40,322 nucleotides of DNA, taken from the IMG/VR virus record IMGVR_UViG_3300009079_000044, positions 1 through 40,322 of that record; one strand, given 5' to 3'. The DNA comes from a virus. Under the pieces are notes generated by a model that saw only the letters and a list, made by a program, of their open reading frames with translations, was not told where the DNA came from and did no database searches. The number at the start of each line of letters is the position of its first letter. Position 1 is the stretch's first letter. The translations under genes were made by a program, and so were the position numbers. Below, one piece after another: positions 12,882-19,793 of this stretch.

Positions 12882-13071
12882 ACTTCCATTTCATCATCAG
12901 GTTTGTAATCGGATTTTTTGGATGAAGTCTTATCATCCACAACATTCTTTCGGTATTGATTTTTATAACTTTGAAGATAAGAGTCAAATATATCGCAATA
13001 TTTTCATCTACCCATATCAGGTATGCGAGTATTCCGAATATTACAACACAGGCAGATTGAAAAGGTGTCAT
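12799..13071 (-). CDS. Putative membrane protein (90 aa)
   Basis: N-terminal hydrophobic part MTPFQSACVVIFGILAYLIW, then IAIYLTLIFKVIKI, can form one or two membrane helices. The C-terminal half is basic then helical (MMKWKYERLARELQAEMEC). Probably an inner-membrane protein with a cytoplasmic tail. Its last part is shared with the next gene's start. Confidence 0.6.
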   Translation of the reverse strand: MTPFQSACVVIFGILAYLIWVDENIAIYLTLIFKVIKINTERMLWMIRLHPKNPITNLMMKWKYERLARELQAEMECKATELNNNSKIIE

Positions 13072-13098
13072 ATGAAATTACCTCTTTATTGGCACTAT

Positions 13099-13302
13099 TT
13101 AGAACCCGACTGCCTTAGATTTCTTTTTAGTTTTATCAAGGGCATTTACATAATCCAAATAATCGGGGATTTGGTTGTGAACGAACCAATACCCCTGAAC
13201 GCCCGTCCAATCGTCAAAAAATATGGTTTTGCCACTTTTCAGGACAAGTTCGTAGTTATGACGATTATATGGGGCATCAGAGGTTTGTTGAAATACTTCC
13301 AT
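13099..13302 (-). CDS. Hypothetical protein (67 aa)
   Basis: The ATG overlaps the previous stop (TGATG); a GTG one codon earlier is less likely. MEVFQQTSDAPYNRHNYELV leads to LKSGKTIFFDDWTGVQGYWF and a basic KKKSKAVGF tail. I recall similar cyanophage proteins with the FxDWxxxQxYW pattern. Function unknown. Confidence 0.7.
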   Translation of the reverse strand: MEVFQQTSDAPYNRHNYELVLKSGKTIFFDDWTGVQGYWFVHNQIPDYLDYVNALDKTKKKSKAVGF

Positions 13303-13502
13303 CACTGAATTCCATCAAACTGACGAAGATATGCCACACAATTCTTCCACTTTTGAAATTCAGCATCCGAAAAATTATCAGAGGCATAGGGAATGTTCAC
13401 AATTGCGGCACAAACCCGATTCACATTTACAGTAATCATCATTTCATTTGCCGATGCCGGTTGAATGAAAAGAAGAGGAAGAAGAAAGACAAGTTTTTTC
13501 AT
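13302..13502 (-). CDS. Small exported protein (66 aa)
   Basis: A clear signal peptide (MKKLVFLLPLLFIQPASANE, cleavage likely after ASA at residue 18) precedes a 48-residue mature part with two Cys (NRVCAAIVNIPYAS, WKNCVAYLRQFDGIQ) that could form a disulfide in the periplasm. ATGA overlap with the preceding gene and GAGG upstream. Likely acts on the host envelope during infection; no known family. Confidence 0.7.
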   Translation of the reverse strand: MKKLVFLLPLLFIQPASANEMMITVNVNRVCAAIVNIPYASDNFSDAEFQKWKNCVAYLRQFDGIQ

Positions 13503-13753
13503 AGATATTCCTCAAGACTGGATGATGTAGTACGCTTTCGTGGAGTCTGTTTAACTTTTTTCTGAATGTAGTCCTTGGCAGTTGTGAGGTTATTTGAGGT
13601 ATGAACCTGTTCGCCATTACAGATAATAACGAACTTATTACCCCAAGGAACTGCTGCCCATTTCCCGTCTTTAGTCACATAACCAGCAGGGTCTGAAGGT
13701 TTATTATTCAGAATATCATAATTGGGAGTATTTGGTATGTTAGGGGTCAGCAT
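13499..13753 (-). CDS. Hypothetical protein (84 aa)
   Basis: MLTPNIPNTPNYDILNNKPS, then KWAAVPWGNKFVIICNGEQV, and a basic C-terminus (KKVKQTPRKRTTSSS). Soluble. Its ATG lies after the preceding stop within 2 nt. No family recognised. Confidence 0.65.
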   Translation of the reverse strand: MLTPNIPNTPNYDILNNKPSDPAGYVTKDGKWAAVPWGNKFVIICNGEQVHTSNNLTTAKDYIQKKVKQTPRKRTTSSSLEEYL

Positions 13754-13881
13754 GTGACATTCACAACTCTGGCGTTTAGATTTCGTGCCTCAATAACTTT
13801 TTTTGCCTCAGCAGGATTGTTAGCATATACTTCTTCTGTTTGGCGTTGATTACCGGCAATAAAAATCACCCGATACTTCAT
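13747..13881 (-). CDS. Small hypothetical protein (44 aa)
   Basis: MKYRVIFIAGNQRQTEEVYA followed by NNPAEAKKVIEARNLNARVV. The ATG has GAGG 8 nt upstream and follows the -10 of cassette C7 by about 30 nt, so it is the first gene of the 13881-12684 group. It looks like a tiny alpha/beta unit of the kind found in many phage small proteins. Confidence 0.65.
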   Translation of the reverse strand: MKYRVIFIAGNQRQTEEVYANNPAEAKKVIEARNLNARVVNVTC

Positions 13882-13909
13882 TTGAGTTTCCTCTTTTGGT
13901 TACTTGTGT

Positions 13910-13951
13910 ATTATAGCAGGAAAGGGGTCCGTTGAAAACCCCCTGTGCCAG
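13910..13951 (-). promoter_or_regulatory. Promoter/stem-loop cassette C7
   Basis: Box CTGGCACAGG ending at 13951, AGGGG/CCCCT hairpin, TATAAT (13910-13915); 36 nt from box to -10. The -35 (TTTTCA, 17-nt spacer) is weak. Nearly identical to C9. Confidence 0.65.
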
Positions 13952-13964
13952 TTATGAAAGTGGA

Positions 13965-15023
13965 TCAGAGGAGTTGAATTGCTTCAGTTTCCCCTTCAAT
14001 TTGAGGAGCTGCCCACAATTCAAGCGGGAGTTCATCAAGAGACACTGTAGGAGGAGTAATCATACCACCAAACTGTGCGTGAATCTTCTCACAGTAGAAG
14101 TTAATAGGTCCGAGGAACACTTCTTCCATAACCTTGATAATCTCTTGGCGATCTGCTTCGATGTCAGATTCGTGCTCGGCGTAGCTGTTACAGATTACGC
14201 GAACCTTTTCACCCTTTCTCCAGGCAGATATCGCCCACTTGAGAATGTCTCCAGCATACCGATAAGTGAACTGGGAGTCAAGAATCTTATGTCGGGTTGC
14301 AACTCCATCTTCAGAGGAATAGTTGTTAGAACCAAACATCGGATTGGATTTAATCCACTGCTTGATTTCTTCCTTGGTAGTGTTAAAAACCTTGGTAGAT
14401 TTAGTCTTTCTATCCAGAATAGCATTTTCAATTGCCGTGATGACAGGTTTATGTGCATACCGAGAAGTAATGCCACAGATATCTAGCAATTCCCCGACAA
14501 CATCACGAGTCAGAGGAAGACTCTCATCTTCAATCACCAACTTCACAACGTTGATAAAGTCATTCTGAACCGCATTTACTGTACCATCCGTTGCATTTGC
14601 ATACAAACCCATCAAACTTAAAGCAGAATTGTCAGAAAGATTGTCGTAAAGTTCGTTACCAGTATCCTTTCGCACATACAATGCAACAGGAACGGAGTGA
14701 TAGTTGTTTTCCTTTACTGCCTTCAGAAGGTGTCGATGGTCGAACAAACTCTCATTACCATCGCCATCTACAAATACACTAAATGGCCATTGTCTTACTG
14801 CCCATCCTTCCTTTGTTGATGCGATCAGAACATCCAGATTGCCCTTGGCAAGTTCAGTCTTTCGAGGATAATTGGCAGTTGTGGGAATGATTTTGGAAGT
14901 TAATCGTGGAACGAAGTTATCATCAATTAACTGTAGTAGTGGGTATTGAGGTCCGTCTTCAGAAGTAACCTCAACACGATGAACAGGAAAAACCTGCTCT
15001 GAGTGAACTTTAATTTTTTTCAT
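13965..15023 (-). CDS. Hypothetical protein, weak ParB-like resemblance (352 aa)
   Basis: No firm family. Residues about 78-118 (WPFSVFVDGDGNESLFDHRH, then LLKAVKENNYHSVPVALYV) recall the ParB N-terminal fold, in which a GxRH/DHRH-type motif precedes a helix and a VPV strand. That would fit a ParB/Srx-like nuclease or CTPase, but the match is only impressionistic. The remainder is helical (DVVGELLDICGITSRY, KILDSQFTYRYAGDIL) and ends acidic. Preceded by promoter/cassette C8 and followed by C7. Confidence 0.7.
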   Translation of the reverse strand: MKKIKVHSEQVFPVHRVEVTSEDGPQYPLLQLIDDNFVPRLTSKIIPTTANYPRKTELAKGNLDVLIASTKEGWAVRQWPFSVFVDGDGNESLFDHRHLLKAVKENNYHSVPVALYVRKDTGNELYDNLSDNSALSLMGLYANATDGTVNAVQNDFINVVKLVIEDESLPLTRDVVGELLDICGITSRYAHKPVITAIENAILDRKTKSTKVFNTTKEEIKQWIKSNPMFGSNNYSSEDGVATRHKILDSQFTYRYAGDILKWAISAWRKGEKVRVICNSYAEHESDIEADRQEIIKVMEEVFLGPINFYCEKIHAQFGGMITPPTVSLDELPLELWAAPQIEGETEAIQLL

Positions 15024-15072
15024 TTAGTTTAATGCGATGTGTATTGCCCATCAATTGATTGAGCATATGAGT

Positions 15073-15114
15073 ATCATATACCAAAAAGGAATCCTTGTCA
15101 ACCCCCTGTGTCAG
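15073..15114 (-). promoter_or_regulatory. sigma70 promoter in cassette C8
   Basis: TTGACA (15096-15101), 17-nt spacer, TATGAT (15073-15078), with a box CTGACACAGG ending at 15114, 36 nt before the -10. The left 28 nt match cassette C9 almost exactly. Confidence 0.8.
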
Positions 15115-15127
15115 TTCAGCGATTGTC

Positions 15128-15730
15128 TCAGGGAAAAATATCGGAATTTCTACCATCAATCCAAAGATTATCATCTAATTGAATAAGACCATTTTCACCT
15201 ACATCATCAAAGTATTCTTGAAGTCGGGAAACCTTATTCTTCAAACTAATATCTTCAACAACATACCCTTCAAGTGTTTGTGTTGTAACATCTGGATCAT
15301 CACCAATATTTTCTAAACGATCTCGTTCGTTATTATCTACAAGAGGTGCAAGATTTTCCCAAGTATTACCAAGACCATTTGCAAGACAAGGATTACAGTT
15401 CAACTTATACATCAAGGTGGTAATCATAGTATGAATATTATCCGCATTTGGTTCTTCTAAAGTATATTCAAATGCTTCTGCAAGTCCAAGACCACACTCA
15501 CCAGTTTTGATTGGATCTACACCAGTTGGTTCATATTCTGTATAAAGACTTGGACTCAATCCATTATCTGGTTCCGCTTCAGTGCGCTCTTGTTTAACTA
15601 CCTTTGATGCAGAAGAATAGTTAATATCTTTTAAACAAAGTTCTGGTTCTTGATGAAGAGAAGTCCATGCCCATTCAAGAATGTTACAAAGTGCATCATA
15701 TTCAGTTGGAGTTAAAATTGGTTTCGTCAT
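15128..15730 (-). CDS. Hypothetical acidic protein (200 aa)
   Basis: Start at the ATG giving MTKPILTPTEYDALCNILEW; a longer frame would begin inside the promoter. The protein is acidic with few basic clusters (EYEPTGVDPIKTGECGLGLA, LVDNNERDRLENIGDDPDV) and has Cys at several positions (LNCNPCLANG). It is flanked by the near-identical cassettes C8 and C9, so it may be a swappable gene. Function unknown. Confidence 0.7.
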   Translation of the reverse strand: MTKPILTPTEYDALCNILEWAWTSLHQEPELCLKDINYSSASKVVKQERTEAEPDNGLSPSLYTEYEPTGVDPIKTGECGLGLAEAFEYTLEEPNADNIHTMITTLMYKLNCNPCLANGLGNTWENLAPLVDNNERDRLENIGDDPDVTTQTLEGYVVEDISLKNKVSRLQEYFDDVGENGLIQLDDNLWIDGRNSDIFP

Positions 15731-15751
15731 AATGATTTTAAATCTCAGAGT

Positions 15752-15794
15752 ATTATAGCAGGAAAGGGGTCCGTTGATCAACCCCCTGTGCCAG
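15752..15794 (-). promoter_or_regulatory. Promoter/stem-loop cassette C9
   Basis: Box CTGGCACAGG ending at 15794, GGGG...CCCC hairpin, TATAAT (15752-15757), 37 nt from box to -10. -35 candidate TTGATC with an 18-nt spacer. The copy lies directly after the helicase stop. Confidence 0.65.
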
Positions 15795-15795
15795 T

Positions 15796-17067
15796 TCAGC
15801 GATTGATCGTGCTGATTGCCACATCCCCCTTCTGGAAGATAATGTCCATCACGTTCTGAACCTTCTGTGCCGTGCCCGTAGATGCCTTGTCAAAGGTCGG
15901 GCAAATCACCAGACCATAGGATTTGGTGTAGGAGTCCAGAGCACCTGCCACAAGGGCACCAGAGCGGATTCCAGCGGCATCCTGGGGGTGAAGACGCAGC
16001 GTCCTACCGACCGTTTGACCGATACCTACGATGTCCATAGAACGCATAAACACAACCGCTTCCAGAGCAGAGATGTTAATGCCTTCTGCCAGAATGCTGT
16101 GATGAAGAACCACAAACTTCTTGTCGGCATCCTTACCCCACTCGTTGAGAGTATCAAAGAATACCTCACGATTGACTTTATCACCATCAATAAAGGCACC
16201 GTGCTTGGAAGTAATGTGCATCACAGAATAACCTTCCTCTGCCAGTTGTTCGGCAAAGTCAGTTTCGGAAAGCAGACCAATAATGTGCTTGGTTGCCTTG
16301 GCACAAATCAGGACTTTATCAACAGAGTTTGAGTAATCAACCAAACCCTCAGTTACAGTAACCTGCTTGGGATTAAGGATAAGGTCAAGTAGATACTCAC
16401 AGTCCCGTTGAGCGATGTCCTCACCCTTGACCGAAAGTCGCATCTGCTTGCAAATCACCTTAGGAGGAATGATGTAACCGTTCTGAACCAATTGAGGAGC
16501 AGGAACCTTAGCGATGATGCTACCGTAGACCTCAGTATCATTCATACCTGCCTTACCAATTACATTGCTGTATTTTGGGGTGGCAGTAAAGAAGAAACAA
16601 CGCTCTGCCTCTGCACTGAAATACTCTACCGCAGGGAAGAAGTGACGTTGAATAGAATTATGTGCCTCATCCATATAAATTGTATCAACGGTGATTTCTG
16701 CCCTTTGTAGTTGCTGTAGAGAGTTATAGGTGGTGAAGATAAGTTTGTGACCTTGTGCCTGCTCGTACCAATTACGAATTACATTAGGTTTCGTGGTGCT
16801 AAAATGCCTAGTTTCTCCGGAGTGAATATGAAGAACATTAGCATTAGTGATAAACTCAAGATACTCAGAAGACAACTGTTCAGCAAGCAAAATACGAGGA
16901 CTAACAACTACAATTGTCTTTGAGATGTTAGACTGGAATTGGCGAACAGCATCGAAAATACCTACATTAGTTTTACCGCCGCCTGTTGGCATCACGACAA
17001 TACCTTTAGAATGCTGCGAGAGAGCATCCATAGCAGTTTGTTGGTGAGGACGGAGTTGGAACATCAT
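15796..17067 (-). CDS. SF2 DEAH-box helicase
   Basis: ATP-dependent helicase of superfamily 2. Visible motifs: Q-like LRPHQQTAMDAL (about 7-18), Walker A MPTGGGKTNVG (about 27-37), motif II YMDEAHNS (about 132-139), motif III FTATPKY (about 161-167), and motif VI GQTVGRTLRLHP near residue 350. Length 423 aa suits a stand-alone helicase of the type found in cyanophages, acting on DNA during replication or recombination. It does not clearly match T4 UvsW or Dda. The start is one of two ATG codons at the very beginning, and no Shine-Dalgarno is seen. Driven by cassette C10. Confidence 0.93.
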   Translation of the reverse strand: MMFQLRPHQQTAMDALSQHSKGIVVMPTGGGKTNVGIFDAVRQFQSNISKTIVVVSPRILLAEQLSSEYLEFITNANVLHIHSGETRHFSTTKPNVIRNWYEQAQGHKLIFTTYNSLQQLQRAEITVDTIYMDEAHNSIQRHFFPAVEYFSAEAERCFFFTATPKYSNVIGKAGMNDTEVYGSIIAKVPAPQLVQNGYIIPPKVICKQMRLSVKGEDIAQRDCEYLLDLILNPKQVTVTEGLVDYSNSVDKVLICAKATKHIIGLLSETDFAEQLAEEGYSVMHITSKHGAFIDGDKVNREVFFDTLNEWGKDADKKFVVLHHSILAEGINISALEAVVFMRSMDIVGIGQTVGRTLRLHPQDAAGIRSGALVAGALDSYTKSYGLVICPTFDKASTGTAQKVQNVMDIIFQKGDVAISTINR

Positions 17068-17086
17068 CAATCAATTCAATACTCAT

Positions 17087-17129
17087 ATTATAAGGCACTT
17101 TCTGGCAAAACTCAAGGGTCTTGTGCCAG
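17087..17129 (-). promoter_or_regulatory. Promoter/stem-loop cassette C10
   Basis: Box CTGGCACAAG ending at 17129, TTGAGT (17110-17115), 17-nt spacer, TATAAT (17087-17092). GGCAC of the box can pair with GTGCC before the -10. It encodes the C-terminus LAQDP and stop of the GIY-YIG gene upstream. Confidence 0.75.
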
Positions 17130-17654
17130 TTTTTTTTCTGTCCACCACCTTTTTATACTTTCAGACCTTTTTTGCTTAGTCTCTTCGCTTTGAGGTCTTC
17201 CGGTGCTTGCCTTTTTTTGTTTTTCTTTTGTTTCTTCACTATGTTGTTTGACTCTTGGATTTTTTCTATTACTTTCTGATATTTTATTTCTATATTCATC
17301 AGTATCATAAAGACCACTTTGCCATTTATTTTTCATAGCAGCAGATATTTTTTGTTTAGTTTCCTCTGAAAGCTTTCTACCTTTGCAACTACCACCACGA
17401 CTATCTCTAACGTGATTTCTTAATACCCCAGTTTCATCCCAAACTAAACCAAACAAGTCAATCATATATTCTTCGTGTTTGATTGCTTGCTCTTTTGATA
17501 GATTATCTTTTAAGATTAATCTTCTTTCTTGTGGAGGTATACCGCAAGTATGTTTTTGAGTCATTCTATGATATTTGTATCCAGAATGATGTTTTCCTCT
17601 ACCAATATAATATGGAGTCTTATCTTCTCTTAGATATGCGTAAGTATAATACAT
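17112..17654 (-). CDS. GIY-YIG homing endonuclease with NUMOD3 repeats (intact)
   Basis: N-terminal GIY-YIG nuclease: MYYTYAYLREDKTPYYIGRG has the paired tyrosines, the arginine and the YIG, and KHEEYMIDLFG supplies the metal-binding glutamate. Residues about 90-175 carry NUMOD3-like DNA-binding repeats (GRKLSEETKQKISAAM, QHSEETKEKQKKA, PQSEETKQKRSES). About 180 aa is normal for Seg/I-TevI-type free-standing enzymes. The last five residues LAQDP are supplied by cassette C10. The gene follows a late promoter and a strong terminator. Confidence 0.92.
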   Translation of the reverse strand: MYYTYAYLREDKTPYYIGRGKHHSGYKYHRMTQKHTCGIPPQERRLILKDNLSKEQAIKHEEYMIDLFGLVWDETGVLRNHVRDSRGGSCKGRKLSEETKQKISAAMKNKWQSGLYDTDEYRNKISESNRKNPRVKQHSEETKEKQKKASTGRPQSEETKQKRSESIKRWWTEKKLAQDP

Positions 17655-17695
17655 AAGTGGCGAAACCTACCATATTATTATTTATATAATTATAC
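17644..17695 (-). promoter_or_regulatory. Late promoter within a start-codon hairpin
   Basis: TATAAATA at 17679-17686 lies between GTATAAT (17689-17695) and ATTATAC (17644-17650), 7-bp complementary arms. The second arm covers codons just after the ATG (TAT TAT AC), so a read-through transcript could mask the start. Confidence 0.6.
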
Positions 17696-17698
17696 AAC

Positions 17699-17724
17699 AA
17701 AAAAGGGGTCCTGTGAAGACCCCC
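17699..17724 (-). terminator. Rho-independent terminator after the tail-fibre gene
   Basis: GGGGTC, loop TTCACAG, GACCCC, then six T on the minus strand: a perfect 6-bp GC-rich stem. It follows the 650-aa fibre gene and precedes the GIY-YIG late promoter. Confidence 0.9.
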
Positions 17725-17785
17725 AGTGGACGGTTCTTTAAGTGGATTAAAGTCTCATCTTCAACGGGGACAAACCTAGTCTAGC
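17725..17785 (-). ncRNA. Candidate short RNA between promoter-like site and terminator
   Basis: An extended -10-like element (TGCTAGACT near 17778-17786) with TTGACA at 17802-17807 (18-nt spacing) would start a transcript of about 75 nt. It would include a perfect hairpin CTTTAA-TCCAC-TTAAAG and end at the strong terminator. No open frame fits. The promoter is weak, so this is only a candidate. Confidence 0.35.
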
Positions 17786-17815
17786 AGTATTATGAGTATT
17801 CTGTCAAGCCCCTCC

Positions 17816-19768
17816 TTATAATGTCACCCAATTAGTTCCCGTATATCCCTGAAACTCATTGATACTTGTATTAAAGATAACTGCACCACTAGAAATACCA
17901 ACAATTAAATTTCTTTGTGCTGTTGTCATTCTTGGAAGATATAATGGTTGTGTTGTAGAAACTAAATCTAAAACACCTTTTGGATTTGTAATTCCTATGC
18001 CGACAGAACCAGAAACATAAGCACCACCAGTAACTTGAAGTGTTTGTGATGCTGTTCCTGTGGAGGTTGTAGTGCCGATACCAACAGAAGATACTATAAT
18101 ATCGGGAGATCCATTAAGGTTGTATGCTCCATAAGCAGTTGTTGCTGTCCCAGTTACATTTCCAGTTACATTTCCAGTTACATTTCCAGTTAGAGGACCA
18201 ACAAAACCTAAAGTAGAAGTTATAATACCACTATTATTAATGTTCGTACTGGTTATACTTGTTGATCTAATATTTCCTGATGCTCTAATACTAGTCTTAG
18301 TTATTGAAACTCCTTCACCAAATACCGGATCACCACCAACAAAGAATTCATAAGAATTAGTTGAAATTGTGCTTGTAGAAATACCTAGTCTAGAAAAAGT
18401 TGTGATTCCAAGATTGCCAGTTATATACCCATTAAATGTTATATTTCCATAAACATATAAATTTTGATTAACATCTAAATTACTATCAATTGTTGTAATG
18501 CCAGTAATATAGGATGTTCCCACCACATGAAGTTTTGATTGTGGGTTGGTAATACCTAATCCTAGATTTCCACCATAGGTGAGTGACATTAATGGACTTG
18601 ATGGACTCTGCCCATAAATCCAATTAAAATTACCAGTTCCTACCCCTGCCGAACCATAATCAAGATAATAGTTGACATTTTCAGCATTATAGTTTATAAT
18701 ATCAAGAGAGTTTCTAGTGCTATATGGATATAAATTATTGACATTTCCGGTTCTTATTTCTGCACTTCTTCCAATACCAATACTTGCAATATCATTATTA
18801 CTACTAATTACTCTTATCGATGAAATACCAGACTTATTAACTTCTATGTCTGCCTCTGGTGCCGTGGCAGTTCCTACTTTAATTTTACCAGTTACATAAA
18901 GAGTATCAGTTATTGTTGCAATTCCTGTTGAACTAAATCCACTATTTACCGAAGTAATTGATATAGTTGCCGAAGAAGGAAGTGTTGATGCCGTCGTTGC
19001 TGTTCCAGTTAGATTGCCAGTTACAGTACCGGTCAAAGGTCCACTAAATGAGGTTGCAGTAACAATACCACCACTAATTGTAACACCGGTTCCTACTTTA
19101 AGTGTGGAGAAAGTTGAAATACCACTAGAATTTATATTTCCTGTTAGGTTTCCGACAAAACTATTAGAATTTACAATACCACCACTAATAGTGACTCCGG
19201 TTCCTACTTGAAGTGTGGAAAAAGTTGAAACACCACTAGAATTTATATTTCCTAGTACATTTCCTGTTAAGTTTCCAACAAAACTAGGTGCCGTTATAAT
19301 TCCAGTTGTATTTACATTTCCTGTGATGGCATCAACCGAAAATCCATTCCCAGTTAGAGGGTTCTGACCTACCTGTAATGAATGGTATGGAAGTGTGGTT
19401 CCTATACCTACTTTAGATGTTGTAGAGAGGTTTCCGGCATTAACAATCCATCCATCAACTGCAATTGCATAAATGCTAGTTAGTCCAACGGCACTTCCAT
19501 AAAATGCCGTGGCACTTACGATTCCTGTAGAGGCATACATCGTAATTCCAGAACCAACTCTTACATCACTATAAAAAGTGGAAACTCCGGTGATTGTCAG
19601 ATTCGTTGCCGTGACTAATCCGGTAACCTTTGCGGTTCCGTAAACATCCAGAAACTCTGTAGGAATTGATGTTCCGATTCCAACCAAACCATTTGCATTT
19701 ACAATAAAGTTGTCATCATCGACCTGAACTCCATTTCTAAAATTAAATGATTTGTTATAATTTGCCAT
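17816..19768 (-). CDS. Tail-fibre-like structural protein with tandem repeats
   Basis: Virion structural protein expected to be trimeric and outside the particle. The N-terminus MANYNKSFNFRNGVQVDDDN leads to many short beta repeats: GIVSATAFYG/GIVTATSF, STFSTLKVGTGVTISGGI and TGNVTGNVTGNVTG, the composition of cyanophage fibre shafts. The C-terminal block (LVSTTQPLYLPRMTTAQRN to FQGYTGTNWVTL) resembles fibre C-terminal domains in cyanophages. DNA shows tandem repeats at about 18147-18195 and 19068-19290. It follows the large fibre gene, with a CATAAATA late promoter 18 nt before its ATG. Host recognition role inferred. Confidence 0.8.
   Translation of the reverse strand: MANYNKSFNFRNGVQVDDDNFIVNANGLVGIGTSIPTEFLDVYGTAKVTGLVTATNLTITGVSTFYSDVRVGSGITMYASTGIVSATAFYGSAVGLTSIYAIAVDGWIVNAGNLSTTSKVGIGTTLPYHSLQVGQNPLTGNGFSVDAITGNVNTTGIITAPSFVGNLTGNVLGNINSSGVSTFSTLQVGTGVTISGGIVNSNSFVGNLTGNINSSGISTFSTLKVGTGVTISGGIVTATSFSGPLTGTVTGNLTGTATTASTLPSSATISITSVNSGFSSTGIATITDTLYVTGKIKVGTATAPEADIEVNKSGISSIRVISSNNDIASIGIGRSAEIRTGNVNNLYPYSTRNSLDIINYNAENVNYYLDYGSAGVGTGNFNWIYGQSPSSPLMSLTYGGNLGLGITNPQSKLHVVGTSYITGITTIDSNLDVNQNLYVYGNITFNGYITGNLGITTFSRLGISTSTISTNSYEFFVGGDPVFGEGVSITKTSIRASGNIRSTSITSTNINNSGIITSTLGFVGPLTGNVTGNVTGNVTGTATTAYGAYNLNGSPDIIVSSVGIGTTTSTGTASQTLQVTGGAYVSGSVGIGITNPKGVLDLVSTTQPLYLPRMTTAQRNLIVGISSGAVIFNTSINEFQGYTGTNWVTL
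18147..18195. repeat. 12-bp tandem repeats in fibre gene
   Basis: CCAGTTACATTT units repeat three to four times in a row, encoding TGNVTGNVTGN. A related array is at about 20654-20705 in the larger fibre gene. Confidence 0.85.
19068..19290. repeat. About 120-bp imperfect tandem repeat
   Basis: Two consecutive copies of a unit beginning near ccactaattgtaacaccggt, encoding STFSTLxVGTGVTISGGI blocks. Likely a fibre-shaft repeat that can expand or contract by recombination. Confidence 0.75.
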
Positions 19769-19785
19769 CTTGGAGACTTTTTAAG

Positions 19786-19793
19786 TATTTATG
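19786..19793 (-). promoter_or_regulatory. Late promoter core CATAAATA
   Basis: It lies 18 nt before the 650-aa fibre ATG. The TAA stop of the preceding 1876-aa gene is contained in it. Confidence 0.6.

Noticed and set aside
12742-13308. 188-codon plus-strand frame
   Set aside because: It lies opposite three overlapping minus-strand genes, has an unlikely composition and no start signals.
13932-14486. 184-codon plus-strand frame
   Set aside because: Antisense to the 352-aa gene and low-quality composition; no start signals.
17725-17790. Hammerhead ribozyme (a GATGAG occurs here)
   Set aside because: The CUGAUGA and GAAA core are not present in the required arrangement.
18147-18195. CRISPR-like regular repeats
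   Set aside because: The units are short, contiguous and encode TGNV repeats in a fibre; there are no spacers.
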